64,000 nucleotides of DNA from Lumnitzera littorea (GCA_024138015.1 JAMXBB010000004.1:109846193-109910192); one strand, 5' to 3'; shown: positions 21,071-33,187, numbered from the stretch's first letter. The notes: generated by a model from the sequence alone, not told the origin. A program made the numbers and translations.

Positions 21071-23514
21071 TGTAGATACCTAATTTTTGCCCCTTTAAAG
21101 TCTTAATTTTTATTTTTATTTTTACAAAAAGGGTCCTAATTCAAAAAATTAAAAAAACAAAAAAATTAATAAAAGATAAAAAGATAATAAAAATTAATAA
21201 ATGATGAAAATACAAAAAAATAAAAAATAAAATATAAGAAAAGGAAAAATTATAAAAGTTTCGTAGATTTTTAGGAAGTAATTTATATTAGGAAAAATTA
21301 GTTTTAGTGATTAGTTTTAGTTTTAGTTTAAGTTTAGTTAAAAATTTTATTTTAGAGATTTAGATAGTTTAAATATAATTTAATTGTAATGAATATCAAG
21401 ACATAGACCAACAACCTAACGGATAAGTAGCGGAGTATTTGGGTGGATTTAGTTGAAGGTCATGGGTTCGAATCTGAGCAGGTACCTATGTCTTTATTTT
21501 TCTGTTTTTGCAAAAGCGGGATTTAAAATCGGATTTATATCTAATCAAATCATATGAATATTAGTTAAATCAGATTTGAATTAAATTTGAATCTAATTTA
21601 ATTAACGAATCAGATATAATTACATATGATATGATATGATTTAGTTAGATTATATAAGCACTTCATGTAGAGAGAAACAGCAATAAAAGAAAAACAGAAA
21701 CAGAAACAAAAAGAGAAACAGAAACAGAACAGAAATAGAAACAGACAAAAGGCTCCGGCAGGAACTAGAAACACAATCTTCAGCAGCCTACTGTCCACAC
21801 GCACAACATGCAGCAGCGATTAGCACACAATCACTGGCTACGCACGCCTTGACACCAACCCGCTCTGTCGCTGCTGCTTCGATCTCTGTTAGACACTCCA
21901 CGATCGAACTGTACACACACCCACGACGTCTGTCCACGCAAGCCATAAGACGCCTGATCTTCAACAAGTCGCGACAGTCAACAACTGATTAGTAGACGAA
22001 AACACCAAGCATCGACCACCCTATCCTTGCTCCCTATATAATATATCGTGACTAACCCCATGCTTCACAGCAGTGAATAGCCACAAGCCCGATACGCAGC
22101 AGTAGTCCTCTTTCTCCTTCGTGTGCGTTCGTTGCAGTACCGCACCAACGATAGCCTACTTACAGCAGTGACGCAACAGCATACGTCCCACCGTGAACGC
22201 CACTGATCACACTCCATTAGCAGCACATCAACACACACGCGCACCAAACTACAACCCTTACGTCGTTCTCCTTTGCACGCGCGACACTATCTACGACATT
22301 GCACACAACACCACATAGTCGCTTGCGAACTTGCCTCTCCGAGCACAGCCACTGTGGATCGCTGCTATACAAAAAATTTCAAGTTCTGTTTCTTTTCTTT
22401 TTTCTTTGATATTATGTATTTATCATTTATTTATTGTTATACTATATTATGTTATGTTATATTATTATTTTATTAGATCATTAGTGATTTAGCATAGGTT
22501 ATGTTTATAGTAGTTTAAGATATTTCTTTTGACAGTAGTTTTCTCCATTATATAGATTAGATAATGATTTAAGTGAACAGTTATTTAATAATAGTTATAT
22601 GAGTATAAATGTATATATGTATTACTTTAGGGGTCGTTAAGATTATTTTTTTTATTATGTATATACACATTATTTTATTTTCTTAGTTAACATAATATAT
22701 AATATGACTTTAGGAGTTTTAGTATTAGTTCTTATATAAAGTGTATTATATGGAATTATTTTATTTTGGTAGATAGTTATATATATTAGTTTAGTAGTTG
22801 TTAGAATTAGTTATTTTTTTAGATTTGGCTTTACTTAAAGATTTATCACATAGAAAGTTGTTTTTTTTTTTAAATAAAAATTAATAAAAGGCTCTTTTAA
22901 AAATAGGATTTCTAGAGTATTTTTTATAAAACAATAACGACACTCAAGTGTTAGGACCCTTTAGATTTTTTTTTTAAATAAACCAAATAAATTAATATAT
23001 AAACTTGGACGGTTTTCAAAATTAAAATCAATTAACACGCTAAAGAATTTTTGAAAGAACTACGATCATCTGATTCCGGCTAGCGGGTATGTAGGCACTT
23101 TCAGGGCGATGATAAAATATGTAGAAACTTAGGTTCTTTTTTCTTTTGATTTTTTATTTATTTATTTTTAAATATTGTAGTTAGAAAAATAATCCTAATT
23201 TCGGTAAATAGATAGTGGTACCCGTTAGGGTTTAATAAGTTAGCCTCCGAGTTCGGAACTCTCTAGTTCTTCATTTAAAATTGAAATCAAAGACCGGTAG
23301 CTAAATTGTGATCAATCCACCCAATTGATTATGGTTTTTTTTTTTTTTTTGTCGACTTCGGTCGGGTGGCGACTCCAAAAATTATTTTCAATAAGAAACC
23401 GAAATTTTCTCAATTTCTTTAGTCGAGGATTAATATTAAATGGGTTAGGGTTTAGTATTAATTAGGAAATGAGAAATCAACTTTTAATAGAAAACCGAAA
23501 AATCAGACTTGACA
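21071..23514 (+). repeat. 3' LTR of the Ogre-type element
   Basis: The 2,444-bp LTR starts TGTAGATACC and ends ACTTGACA. It is the more complete of the pair. It holds a TATA box (TATATAAGCA, 21651-21660), a second TATA-like site (CTATATAATA, about 22031), a GC-richer leader-like part (21835-22370), and an internal tRNA-promoter-like GGGTTCGAATC at about 21464. It is followed by GACTT, the right target duplication. Confidence 0.9.
21651..21660 (+). promoter_or_regulatory. TATA box of the 3' LTR (absent from the 5' LTR)
   Basis: TATATAAGCA lies about 180 bp before the GC-rich part of the LTR. The segment is missing from the 5' LTR through the 221-bp deletion. The alternative box at about 22031 reads CTATATAATA here but CTATCTAATA in the 5' LTR. 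Confidence 0.55.
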
Positions 23515-23519
23515 GACTT

Positions 23520-24714
23520 CAACTCCAAAAACTACCACGAATTAAATGCTAACTATTGTAGCTTATCTTTAAAGGATATTTTTAGTCAATTATATCGGAT
23601 GCTTTTTATTATTAGAGCAAATAATTTAAGGCTTGCCAAATCAGACCAGCTAATGATAGATTTTTATTAGCATTATGTTAAGATTATGCATATATGACAC
23701 CGACTTCCCTCAATGATTTGGTGGTCGGAGGACAGTTGGTTCAACTTCTACGGCTTTGCGTCAATAATACAATACCCATAAAGTATTAGTATGTGTACCT
23801 TATATGTTTTGTCTCTTACAATATTTTGCAATGATTAGAATATGTGATTTTTCTTTTCTTCTACTAGGATTAAAATGTGTGAGTTTCTTTACATTAGCTA
23901 GATACTAGTCACAAGAGACCCATGTCAACAAGTCAAGGTCACTCTCAACAGCCGTATGGAAATTGGACATCAAATAAAGAGTTATATTCTACCTTATCTA
24001 TCGGTGAAAAATAGGTTTCCACAGTTAATGCCTTCACCAGCGTGAGGCGTGTGTCTCGTGCATATAACCTCATTGAAGTAATATCAGACAACCATAAAGG
24101 AATGATTTGAAAAGAGAGACAATGAATAGGTACATACAGTTGTTCAAATTCACAAGTGACAAATTAAGAAGTTCAGAACATCAATATTGCTAAACACTTA
24201 TTTGATTTTTAAAAGGAAATGTCTAATAGCCACAATACTATTTTCCAATATGTGGACTTTGTCTAAATGATAAAGAGTTATTGAGTATTTATAGATCAAT
24301 ATGGTTGTCCACAATGTGGATTGAGATAGGTAAAGATTTTCTCCCGTGAACTTATTAAAGAGATTGACTCTATATGTGATACGTTAATACTCACTAGAAA
24401 GCACCTTTCTTCCCCCCTTAATTTCAATCCATTTGACATGTTTGCTAGCTTTGATATTTCTTGGTCACAAATACTAATGTTATAGTCATTAAGATAACAT
24501 ATTTTTCTTATATCATCTCTATATTTCATTTCATGGCTAGTTGTCACATGATATGTTTTTTCCACATATCCATTTTATTGATTTATAAATCATGCACGAT
24601 GAATAAGAATATAAAATTTAAGAAATTATTATAATGATTAGAACTTTACATACTAAGGTTTTATTCACTTTGGCATGATATGTCTTGTGATTTTCTTCTT
24701 AGTGTTAGCTGTTT
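23520..24714. other. AT-rich DNA right of the large element, no gene seen
   Basis: Reading frames are short and not conserved. The 89-codon reverse frame at 24296-24565 has no recognisable domain. Parts such as 23880-24080 look like decayed LTR sequence but have no clear ends. Confidence 0.5.
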
Positions 24715-25760
24715 TCCAAAAGTTATCCATTCTAAGATTACTTCTAAAAAAGTATGCTTAAGCTTGAAGTTTATAGGTAGTTACTCTAAGAGTACCTTGA
24801 TAATCATAGTCCTATCAAATACTATTTAAGGGATGTTGCAATCTCCCCCACTAAATTAATAAAGTTGATCTCCTTGTCAATTTTGTTACAATTGTCCAAA
24901 ACTAGGACCGCATTAGGTAGAGAAGACTCTAGAGAGAGCTCCTTTTAAGCTTAAGAGTTGCCTCCATAATGTGACACTTTGCCCTATGTAGCAATTAGCT
25001 TCCCCATTTTTAGCAAATGTAATGATCTCAATGAAGCTCCTCCTATTGAGATATTGTCTGTTTCAACATGAAACGTTACATAATTTTGTCTCTTGGTATA
25101 GTAACTTTCCAAAGGGTCATCTATCTTAAGATTAACTTAGCTTAAGTACACTCAATTATGGAGTTTCAACATACTCCAAGTCATTGTACTAAAAGGTGCC
25201 TCGATTATTAGAATTTTGTTACCTAATATTACCATACAGTTTCGTTCCTTAGTACAACAGTTTCCTAAGGGATCACCTATTTTAGGATTAACCTAGCTCA
25301 ATCACACCTAACTTTGGAATTCTTATGTATTCTAAATCGCTACATCAAAAAGCGTTTTGATTATTAGAGTTATGTTATCTAGTATTTAAAGAGTATTATA
25401 GTTAGTGAACTATTTTTATACTACTTGCAACAAGTAGAACTTTGCACATTGAGGTATTGTTACATAAAAATACGTCTCAATTATTAGAGTTCTGTTATTT
25501 AGTATTTAAAGAGTATTATAGTTAGTGAACCATTTTTATACCACTTGAACTTTGCACATTGAGGTATTGTTTGTTTTAACGTAATATACCTCACGGTATT
25601 GTCCTTCATATCAGATGCTCCTAAAGAGGTCACTCATCTTGAGAGTACTTCTCATCGAGTTTGCTTAACCTTCAAATTCTAATGAACTTTAGATCATCAT
25701 ACTAAAAGGTATATACATGATTAGAGTTCTAGCATATTCTATGTAAGGGAAATCACAATC
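24715..25760 (-). repeat. Degraded 5S rRNA-derived blocks
   Basis: On the reverse strand, blocks at about 24715-24790, 25100-25170, 25247-25315 and 25605-25680 match the 3' half of plant 5S rRNA (from GAACTCCGAAGTTAAGC through GATGGGTGACCTCC to GGGAAGT). For 25101-25167 I could align 62 positions without gaps with about 40 identities, and nearly all mismatches are transitions. Each block is followed by a shared tail with TATTAGAGTT and a TAGTATTTAAAGAG-like stretch. 5S-derived sequence is known in the LTRs of Cassandra-type TRIM elements and in some SINEs; LTR ends were not found here. A direct duplication of about 120 bp lies at 25356-25460 and 25477-25570. Confidence 0.65.
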
Positions 25761-25770
25761 ATTTGCTAAA

Positions 25771-28700
25771 GCAGTGAAAACATAAAATAAAACTTTCAAC
25801 CAAAATTGTCATTTCACGCTTAGTGTTTGCAATAAAATTCCCAACCCAATTTTAAATTTCCTATTTACACCCTTTACTTCATATATCACAGTACAACGAT
25901 TTTTCATCATGTGACATCCGAAGTCTTGACTCGTACTTGTTCTATTCTCACTAAAAGTCCAAGCTAACTTCAATATCTTGATATGTTCCTTCTTTGGTAC
26001 TTAAGGTTACACAACTTAACTCCCAAGTTGTATTCAAACTAATTGAAAAAAATAGAAATAGAGCTAGAGCATAATATAACATAGTGAGTAGAACCAAATA
26101 AACTATGTTATATAACATGCCATGCAATAGTCAATAAGGTAACTTTCATTCACTCTTATCTAACGATACTTGTCCTAATGCATTATCATTCTAAAAGCAC
26201 TATCATTACAAATTATGTTCACCATAAAAGCATTCACTATGTAAGTGTGATTATTAAAATTGCAATTCTACTCATGGAATTTTACGAGTGTATAATTTTA
26301 TGTAGTTCTTTCCAGTTAACTCGTATATAAAATTGTTTTTTTTTTTTATAGAAATTTACATTTTTAACCGATTTTACTAGTTAAATTAAATTGAAACTTC
26401 TATTTTTAATTGAGTTTATTAATTTTACATATATTAGTTGGATGTGTTAAAAATTAAAAAAAATATAACAAGCTTCTACTAACCTATTTGCTATTAAGGC
26501 ATTAAATATCCTTTTTTATTTTATTTCAAATTTTTATTACTTTCTCTTTTTTTTAGTCCCTTGTTCAATATTTGTAGTGTTCATTCAAACTCCAACTTTA
26601 ATAGAAAAGTGCATCAGAAAAAACTATTAAGTTTAAATTATTAATAACTTTAAATGAATTGAAACGTTTAGTTCTTACATTTTTCAAACAAAATAATTAG
26701 AAAAAAAAAAGTTAGTTTTAACTTTGCTTGTATTACTTCTGTGAATATTAGATTATAAATTAACAATTTTTTTATGAGAAAAAAAAACTTAATTTTATTA
26801 TTTTTTATTTACATAATATATTTCAAGTTTTCTTTCTTTTTTTTTTTTTTTTTAAATAACAGCTATAAACATATGTATAATTTTTTAAAAGTTATAAAAA
26901 TTTATGTTTTTACTTTTTGATTCTTATGTCTCCATTTTTACGTGGAATCGCGGGTTTCATAATCTTATATGCAGTCAGATATTTTATCTACCACACGCAG
27001 GCATGTGCTTTACCTACTACGTAGGCACATGTTTATCCACCATGTATGCATGTGTTTCATTGACTACATTCGCTCACTTTCATCCACAAAGACCAGCACA
27101 TTCATAACAAAAACCAGCCTTCATCTCAGTTAATAATCCCTCCATGATATTCCCAGTAACTGAATTCACAAAGATACACAAACAAAAGTCATATGATATT
27201 GCAGCTACTAATTACAATAGATAAACGAAAATTATTATTAAGAGTCCTGGGAACATTTCTTAGGAAAACAAATAAAGAGACTTAATTTTATCGAGAGAAA
27301 AATAAAAAAGAATCAAACTTCTGATCATTTTACAAATTTTTCTTTTTTCTTTTTTTTTTTAATATTGTATAATCCATGCTTAAAATCGTGAAAAAAGAAA
27401 AGATAATTCTTTTAAACATTGAACACGTATCTGAAAGTATCCAATAAAAGTGCGAAAATAAGATGACCCAGACCTAAGGTAGATTGTGATCTTTATATGT
27501 AAAAGAAACACCAACTTGACCGAGACAGTAGGCAGCTTAAAGATCTGCTAATTAGCAAAAGAAAGAATATGCCAATAGAGAGTTTGGAGCCGCTGTCAAA
27601 GCACACGTATATCAGGTGTAATGCTTAGGATGAAAGCCGACACTCTGTGTGCTGCACCAATAACAAAGGGCCATAGTGTGAATGCCACTTTAAACCCATC
27701 CAAATTGGCCTTTCTTATCATGTCGTATCATCACATTTTGACATTATCTTCACTTTATTGATCAACAGTCTCTCATCACTCCTTTCTTTATCTGACTCAA
27801 AAAAGACACCCAACTCCAAACAAATGATTTTTAGATGCCCATTTAATAGTTTCCTTTTTAGTGGGTAATCACTTTTTTTCACTTTTTTTTTTTTTCACAG
27901 GATAATCACTTTATTATTTATTTATTTGTCATCCTATACAATGACTTTTTTTTTGGCCGCTTCCTATACAATGACTTGGGTAGTAACTTTATTGAGTGGA
28001 GAAAATTTGATTAACTTATTTCCATTACAGGAGTTTATATTTATATATCATTTTTGCTTGAAAACGTTTCTTTTGGTGGATTATGGTTGTGTATATTTAA
28101 GAACGATATTATTAGCCGTAAACATCCAATTTTATATACCCGTCTCATTTTCTATCGATTACATATATTAGTAATAATAATAAAAAAAAGGAAGAATCCT
28201 CAACTTGATTGTCTCATAGATAAGTTTGAAAATATACTACAAAATGACTGAGGAATAGCCATTCATTTAGTCTGTAAAAAAATTGCAATTCCTTATTTTA
28301 TATTTTATAATAATAACAAGAAGTTTGTAAAATAATAATTCTACTAACCATATGTAAGATTATAGTAAACACAATTATTTCCTAAACTCCATCTCAAGAA
28401 ATCATCACCAAAGGGGTTGTAAATTACAAGCTTTTGGAGGTATTTTTCTTTTTTTATAATGATTTGTAAGTATATAAAAGGTTATAAAAGGTTAAGATGA
28501 AATAATTAAGATCACCCTTTTAGACTTCCGACTAAATAGTTTACGAGAAATAGTTATGATTATCTGTTACACGTTTCACATATAACATTATACGAGAAGA
28601 CACTAGACTTCTATGGTAGCAAGCAAAAATAGAACCAGTAGGACGTGCATTACCAACAGAGTCCATATTAAACTCATCCCGCTTTAAAATGCCAGAATTG

Positions 28701-29090
28701 CTAATTGATTACTACTAGGGTTTCGTGAGGATTTCATACTAATTGGTGACCTAATCTACCGTGATTACGAGGCTAACCATCTCACACAATCTAACTTGCA
28801 TTCCATAATCAAAACCATCACTGATTTTCCCATAGACAAAAGGAAAAAACAAAAAAAATGTAAATCTGTCATTACGTCACGTATGTGTCCAGTCGACCGG
28901 TCCAACGTGCGACATGTCTTATTACATTCCACGCAAGAAATACAATAACCAAACAGAAAAGGAAAATAATTTTAATACCAACACTTCACAAGTTTACACC
29001 CATACACGCCATCATTCTCCGTCTTCTTCAGGTTCTATTATTACCTCCTTTGCCATTTGTACACTTTAATTAAAAAAAAAAAAAGAAAGA
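25771..29090. other. AT-rich intergenic DNA
   Basis: Poly-A and poly-T runs are frequent (for example 26840-26860 and 27880-27900). Short open frames near 26904 and 27926 have no similarity I recognise. The part at 27590-27770 is less AT-rich and could be regulatory. No mobile element ends are visible. Confidence 0.5.
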
Positions 29091-29316
29091 AAGAAAACAA
29101 AATTTAAAATAAATAAATAAAGCAAAAGCGATGCTGACGTAAGCGCCGCCACGAGCGGCACCAAGTCAACATTCCTCCAGCTAATCACTGCCTCGATCTG
29201 ATATGATACCCCCGTCGTACCCCACGACGCACGTTAGCCGGAATCCTCGCCGAATCAGCCACCCAACAACAGCCGAAACTTTCGTCATTTTTTTATTCTC
29301 TTCCCATTTTGCCCCT

Positions 29317-29856
29317 CTATCCAAAAACCGAAACTTCTTTCCCCTTCACCAAATCGACCGAATCGGACCTACTGTAACCGGGAACCGCAGCAAACCGAGC
29401 CGAGAAGTTCCTATACCCACCGAACCCATCCTCTTCGTCCAAATCCCCATTTTGCCCATGCCCTTCATCGAAATTGAGGGAATAGCTCAAAGGGTCGTAA
29501 TGGAATTGCCCATGCCTGACTACTCCTCCGTCACCAACACCACCGCAACAGCCGTTGTTACGGTTATGGCGGTTGAACCGCCTTATGAAGGTTTTCCACT
29601 TGGGACCCGCGACGAGTTCGGACCACTCGCGGAGCTTCTTGAGTGGGACTAAGGCTCGGATCCACCACTTGTTCCGCTGGTAATGGGTTGAGCCGACCCG
29701 TTCCCATAAGGAAGGGGAATAGGAGGAAGTGGATCTTCGGTGGGAACGGAAACAGGGGAGGTAGAAGCAGCAGAAGCGAGATGAAGGTGGTGGGTCTTCT
29801 GGGATTGGGGAGGGTGGAGCTTGTGCTAGAGAGGATTCTTCCACTACTGCTCCCAT
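29317..29856 (-). CDS. Conserved plant protein of unknown function, 179 residues
   Basis: Single-exon frame from ATG at 29856-29854 to TAG at 29319-29317. I chose this Met (MGAVVEESS) because the upstream in-frame region is low-complexity leader sequence and a TATA box lies about 190 bp before it. The protein has a Pro-rich start (12-25), a Cys cluster FCCFYLPC (28-35), a basic central part with WW and LVPLKKLREWSELVAGPKWK (about 64-88) and IRRFNR (91-96), then the motif FHYDPLSYSLNFDEG (118-132) and a C-terminal FSARFAAVPG. The last two motifs are typical of a plant-only family annotated as uncharacterised. There is no signal peptide or membrane span. Gly/Cys-rich residues 101-113 look poorly ordered. 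GC content is well above the flanks, as expected for a real gene. Its biochemical role is unknown to me. Confidence 0.9.
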   Translation of the reverse strand: MGAVVEESSLAQAPPSPIPEDPPPSSRFCCFYLPCFRSHRRSTSSYSPSLWERVGSTHYQRNKWWIRALVPLKKLREWSELVAGPKWKTFIRRFNRHNRNNGCCGGVGDGGVVRHGQFHYDPLSYSLNFDEGHGQNGDLDEEDGFGGYRNFSARFAAVPGYSRSDSVDLVKGKEVSVFG

Positions 29857-30012
29857 GTGTGAATCGAGAGAGGTGATGTTGAGAAACCCTAAAATCTTTC
29901 TCTTTCTCTTCTTCTGTGGTGTTTTATCTTTTTCTCTGTGGGTGTGTGAGTGAGCGTGGTTTTTTGCTCTGTAATTGGAGAGAGAAAGAGAGGGGAAGAG
30001 AGAGAGATTTAT
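29857..30012 (-). other. Probable 5' untranslated region of the 179-residue gene
   Basis: The stretch is CT-rich on the gene strand, with a CTCTCT microsatellite near 29990 and TTTAGGGTTTCTC near 29885, both common in plant leaders. It is estimated from the TATA position only. Confidence 0.5.
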
Positions 30013-30041
30013 ATTCGATACGTGTACCGTGGACAAGTACA

Positions 30042-30053
30042 GTCATATATAAA
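30042..30053 (-). promoter_or_regulatory. TATA box for the 179-residue gene
   Basis: TTTATATATGAC on the reverse strand would place the start of transcription near 30012. A second, weaker candidate (AATATAAAT) lies at 30007-30016. An ACGTG core occurs at about 30020. Confidence 0.5.
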
Positions 30054-30059
30054 GGTGTA

Positions 30060-30956
30060 ACGGGTAGGAACCGAAAAGTTAGTAAGGATAGATAATAAAA
30101 ATTTCACATGTAGAATTCTTTGATTAAAGAAATGGTGTTTATTTATATTATAATTCTACCTATTAAATTAGGTTTCATTAGTTTCATGTTTTATTTTGTA
30201 ACTAGGTCCCTCATCGTCTTGACTATGTATTTCTTTTTTTTTTTTTTTTTTTTTTAAGATTTTGTATTCATATTATTGTTACACCATCCAAAATTATCGA
30301 CTCTTATTGCTTAGTTGTTTGTTCAATCTATTAATCAGCATGGATTTTGGTCAAATATTGATGAACATTAGTAGATGTGTATCCATATTATGAGTATTTA
30401 AAGTAATATATAAATAAATAGATTTCATATGAAATTATCTAAAAAAATGTGATTTCTTTCTATAATGATAATTATCATCAAGTAAAAATGAGATATGTTA
30501 CCATTTAAAATTACTTCTCTCTAATTATAATTATTTTTTATTTTAAAATATATTTAATTAATGTTATATATATAATAGATGTAATAAATTAATCCATCTC
30601 ATCTACTCTTAACATAACAGACACTAGATCTCCTTATAAACATTCTTCCTAACATATTCACAATAAGTGTTTATAAATTAATCTAAATATTAGAGATGAG
30701 AATGTAATGTTGTTGTATCTTATACCTTGTAGTCATTTATTTGATTAAGTAGGTTCTAGATAGATATTAAAAATAAAAAATTAGGTCTCAACTCTCAAGT
30801 TAATTTTTTTGGGATCTACTCTCTTAGGATAGGATACTATTACGATATCTCAATAACTTATATCCATTTTGAAACCTGTATTTTAAGTTATATAGGGTAT
30901 AGACTTTACGGTATCATGTAAGTGTTATCATTTTGGAATTCTACTATAGAGCGTAA
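30060..30956. other. AT-rich upstream DNA, no gene seen
   Basis: Contains a long T run at 30233-30255 and otherwise AT-rich sequence. No coding frame or element ends are visible. Confidence 0.5.
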
Positions 30957-31735
30957 TGGGCCTCCACGATTGAAAGGGGTAGACTAAGAGATTGCTTTGG
31001 GTACCTAAGGCTGAATTGCAAAATAGAAAAGGGTTAACAACATAGCTAAAAAAGTTATTCAATGAAATTATTCCAATATTTAAGTCAGATGATACTAAAA
31101 ATTGAGTATGTAATCCCAAGAATGGAAGCTCTTTTAGAGAGTGAGAGAGGGAGCTCAATGGACATGTGTATGTTTGTAAACATCTTACCTTCTAAAGAAA
31201 TGGGTTAAGTGTTTATATGTTGAACCCTTAAGCCATTTGTTAACTCGAGGTGTGACTTTAGGTTTTGGGGGGCTTACGATTGGTAAGATTTTATGATATT
31301 AGCAAAAGGATGATTGTTTTCAAGTCTTGTGCCCACCTTTTCCTCATAAAATGCTTAATGGTGTTGTAAACTCTTAGTTGTATGGGCTCTTTGAAGGATA
31401 AGTTACCAATTATTATATTGCATTTATTGTAATGTGAGTTTCATATGGTTAGGCTTATGGGCATTCCAAGGGGTTGGACTAGAGAGCGATCTAGTCATGT
31501 GCTTTTTTATGCTACCTTGCCCTTAGTTTCAGGATGCTCGACACTTAGCTTATAATGATAGGTTACTCGGATGGTGATAGCAATGTTGGGTTGCTTGGCC
31601 TTAGAGCCTAGGCTAGTTGGCCATTTGGGTGCCTTTTAGGTTGGATTGCTCAAGTCTAAGCTCAAGGTAGTCGCTTGCTTGGGTAGTAACCTTCTTAGTT
31701 AGGTCACTACCTATGTCCAAAAACTACTATCAACA
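30957..31735 (-). repeat. Probable solo LTR related to 2663-3173
   Basis: It ends ACTATCAACA on the forward strand (reverse strand start TGTTGATAG, as in the LTR at 2663-3173). About 110 bases from its other end it has TTCCAATATTTAAGTCAG, matching the corresponding stretch at 2768. No primer site or gag is attached. The left end (TG at 30957) is estimated by this spacing, and no target duplication was found. Open frames here are not conserved. Confidence 0.55.
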
Positions 31736-32419
31736 AGAGTCACATAAAAAATACTGAATAAATATCATTCGGTGTAAAAAATATTATAACTTTGGGTGGT
31801 GAGGGTTTGGTTAGGGTGGGGAGGGGTACAAACAAACAAGCTATAACTTAAACCAATCATCCATAAGAAATTGTAAAACGAAAGAATTTCATACTTCATT
31901 TCTTTCCCTTCTCTCTTGTCTCATTTCTACGTTTATATTTTCTACTTTTGTTTCTCATTGTTTCTCCATTACTAATCTTACATTTGTTGTTATATTTTAC
32001 TCAAATATTGAAATTGTAAAATTATTACAATTGATTTAGTGTTGTATATTTTACACAAGTGGACCAAGCTTTTTAATATATTGTAAGATCTGTATAAGTT
32101 GATGTTATGCCTTCATAAATGTATTATTTGGTCACTTTTGTCTAGAATATCATATGAGTTAGATTTTGTAATGTAACCTTTCTAAACTTGTAGGGAGTAT
32201 ACCTTCATGCAATTTGAATGAATAAGATATAATAGAAATATTGATAGGTTCAATTTTGTTGAAAATTCACCTTAATATTTTAATATTATAAATGTAATTA
32301 AAAGATTTATATGTTTCATAGAATATTCTATACCTTATAAGCTTTACAAGATATAAGTTTTAAGATGGTTTTAAGGAGTTAAGGATAGGTTTTTGTTGTT
32401 TGTGATTCTCGTCGGAGAT
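31736..32419. other. Intergenic DNA between two related LTRs
   Basis: No coding frame or RNA gene is visible. Confidence 0.5.
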
Positions 32420-32857
32420 TGATGTTAGGATTGGAAGTGTGAAACTTGACTAATGTGGGCTTGAAAGTTTGATTCTTGAAAGATATTACTTGTAAAAACA
32501 TACTGGGGTTTAGTCTAGTGGGCCACTCTAATACTCAAGTTAGTTTCTCTCTCAAAATTACCGTAGTAATAGCAACAATAGTAAAGATGATCATACTTGA
32601 GAGCCTCATCCCTTATATATAGGTGATGAGATTGAGATTTTTAGGAAAGTTATGCATTACAATATTTGGAGTTAAATCTTTCTCAAATAAGTAGGTGTAT
32701 CTAGTTAAGTAGATATGCATTTTCTAAAAGCTGGAGTTATCTTCATTACAGATTTACCCTAGATGCGGATGTTATAATATCTAATTTGGCCTAGGTTGGG
32801 GGGTAGGTCTAAATGGGCTCAAAGGAGCGCTCTTCATGAACCCTAGTTAGAGATAGT
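32420..32857 (-). repeat. LTR split by the 5.4-kb element
   Basis: Contains CCACTCTAATACTCAAG at about 32521, like 2763-2780, and near its end AAATGGGCTCAAAGGAGC, like the end of the LTR at 2663-3173. The sequence breaks at the target duplication ATAGT (32853-32857) and its last bases (CACA, 38253-38256) lie beyond the inserted element. The left end is estimated. Confidence 0.6.
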
Positions 32858-33168
32858 TGTTGACGAGTGATTCTCGTTCCGGTACATGAACACTTATAGT
32901 ACGAGAAAACGGCTACGGGGGGTACTAGATGATGCTTCAACACAGCCACTTTGATGCCTAAGTTAGCTTTCTTATGATAAGAGTAAAATTGTTTCATGAT
33001 TATGAGAGTGAAAGAATAGAGAAGAGAGTCCCCTTACTTGGGGATTATGCTTGCTATTTATAGTGAGATAATGAAGATTATATCTAAATTAGATAGTTGG
33101 ACCGGGTTTATGTGTTGGGTTGATTAATATAAGCCCACATAATAATTATCCAAAAATGCCTATCAACG
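32858..33168 (-). repeat. 3' LTR of the non-autonomous element
   Basis: Begins TGTTGACGAG on the forward strand and ends TATCAACG. It matches 37937-38247 along its full length with no net length difference. Confidence 0.85.
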
Positions 33169-33187
33169 CTTGCCCCTCACTCTCTTA
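33169..33187 (-). other. Polypurine tract of the non-autonomous element
   Basis: On the reverse strand the bases just before the 3' LTR are purine-rich (GAGAGTGAGGGGCAAG). Confidence 0.55.

Larger units (their letters stand above)
4665..23514 (+). mobile_element. Ogre/Tat-type Ty3/gypsy retrotransposon, full length, non-functional
   Basis: The element spans 18,850 bp including a 3,029-bp nested insertion. Order: 5' LTR 4665-6859, primer site 6863-6880, ORF1 7465-8874, gag 9203-10907, nested LTR 10908-13936, protease 13937-15062, intron-like segment 15063-15279, reverse transcriptase and RNase H to 16861, second RNase H, integrase to 18740, tandem array 19785-20905, polypurine tract 21058-21070, 3' LTR 21071-23514. 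An extra ORF before gag, a second RNase H, an intron between protease and reverse transcriptase, very long LTRs and 3' tandem repeats are together the reported hallmarks of Ogre elements. Every frame has stops; most fit C-to-T or G-to-A changes at CAA, CAG, CGA or TGG codons. The copy cannot move by itself. Confidence 0.92.

Noticed and set aside
21421..21480. A true tRNA gene in the LTR
   Set aside because: There is a B-box-like motif but no cloverleaf stems or anticodon arm can be drawn.
24296..24565. Reverse 89-codon frame
   Set aside because: No recognisable domain and embedded in decayed repeat sequence next to the 5S-derived blocks.
29203..29652. 149-codon forward frame opposite the 179-residue gene
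   Set aside because: It is the antisense shadow of the reverse gene, has no motif, and runs past the end of the conserved frame.
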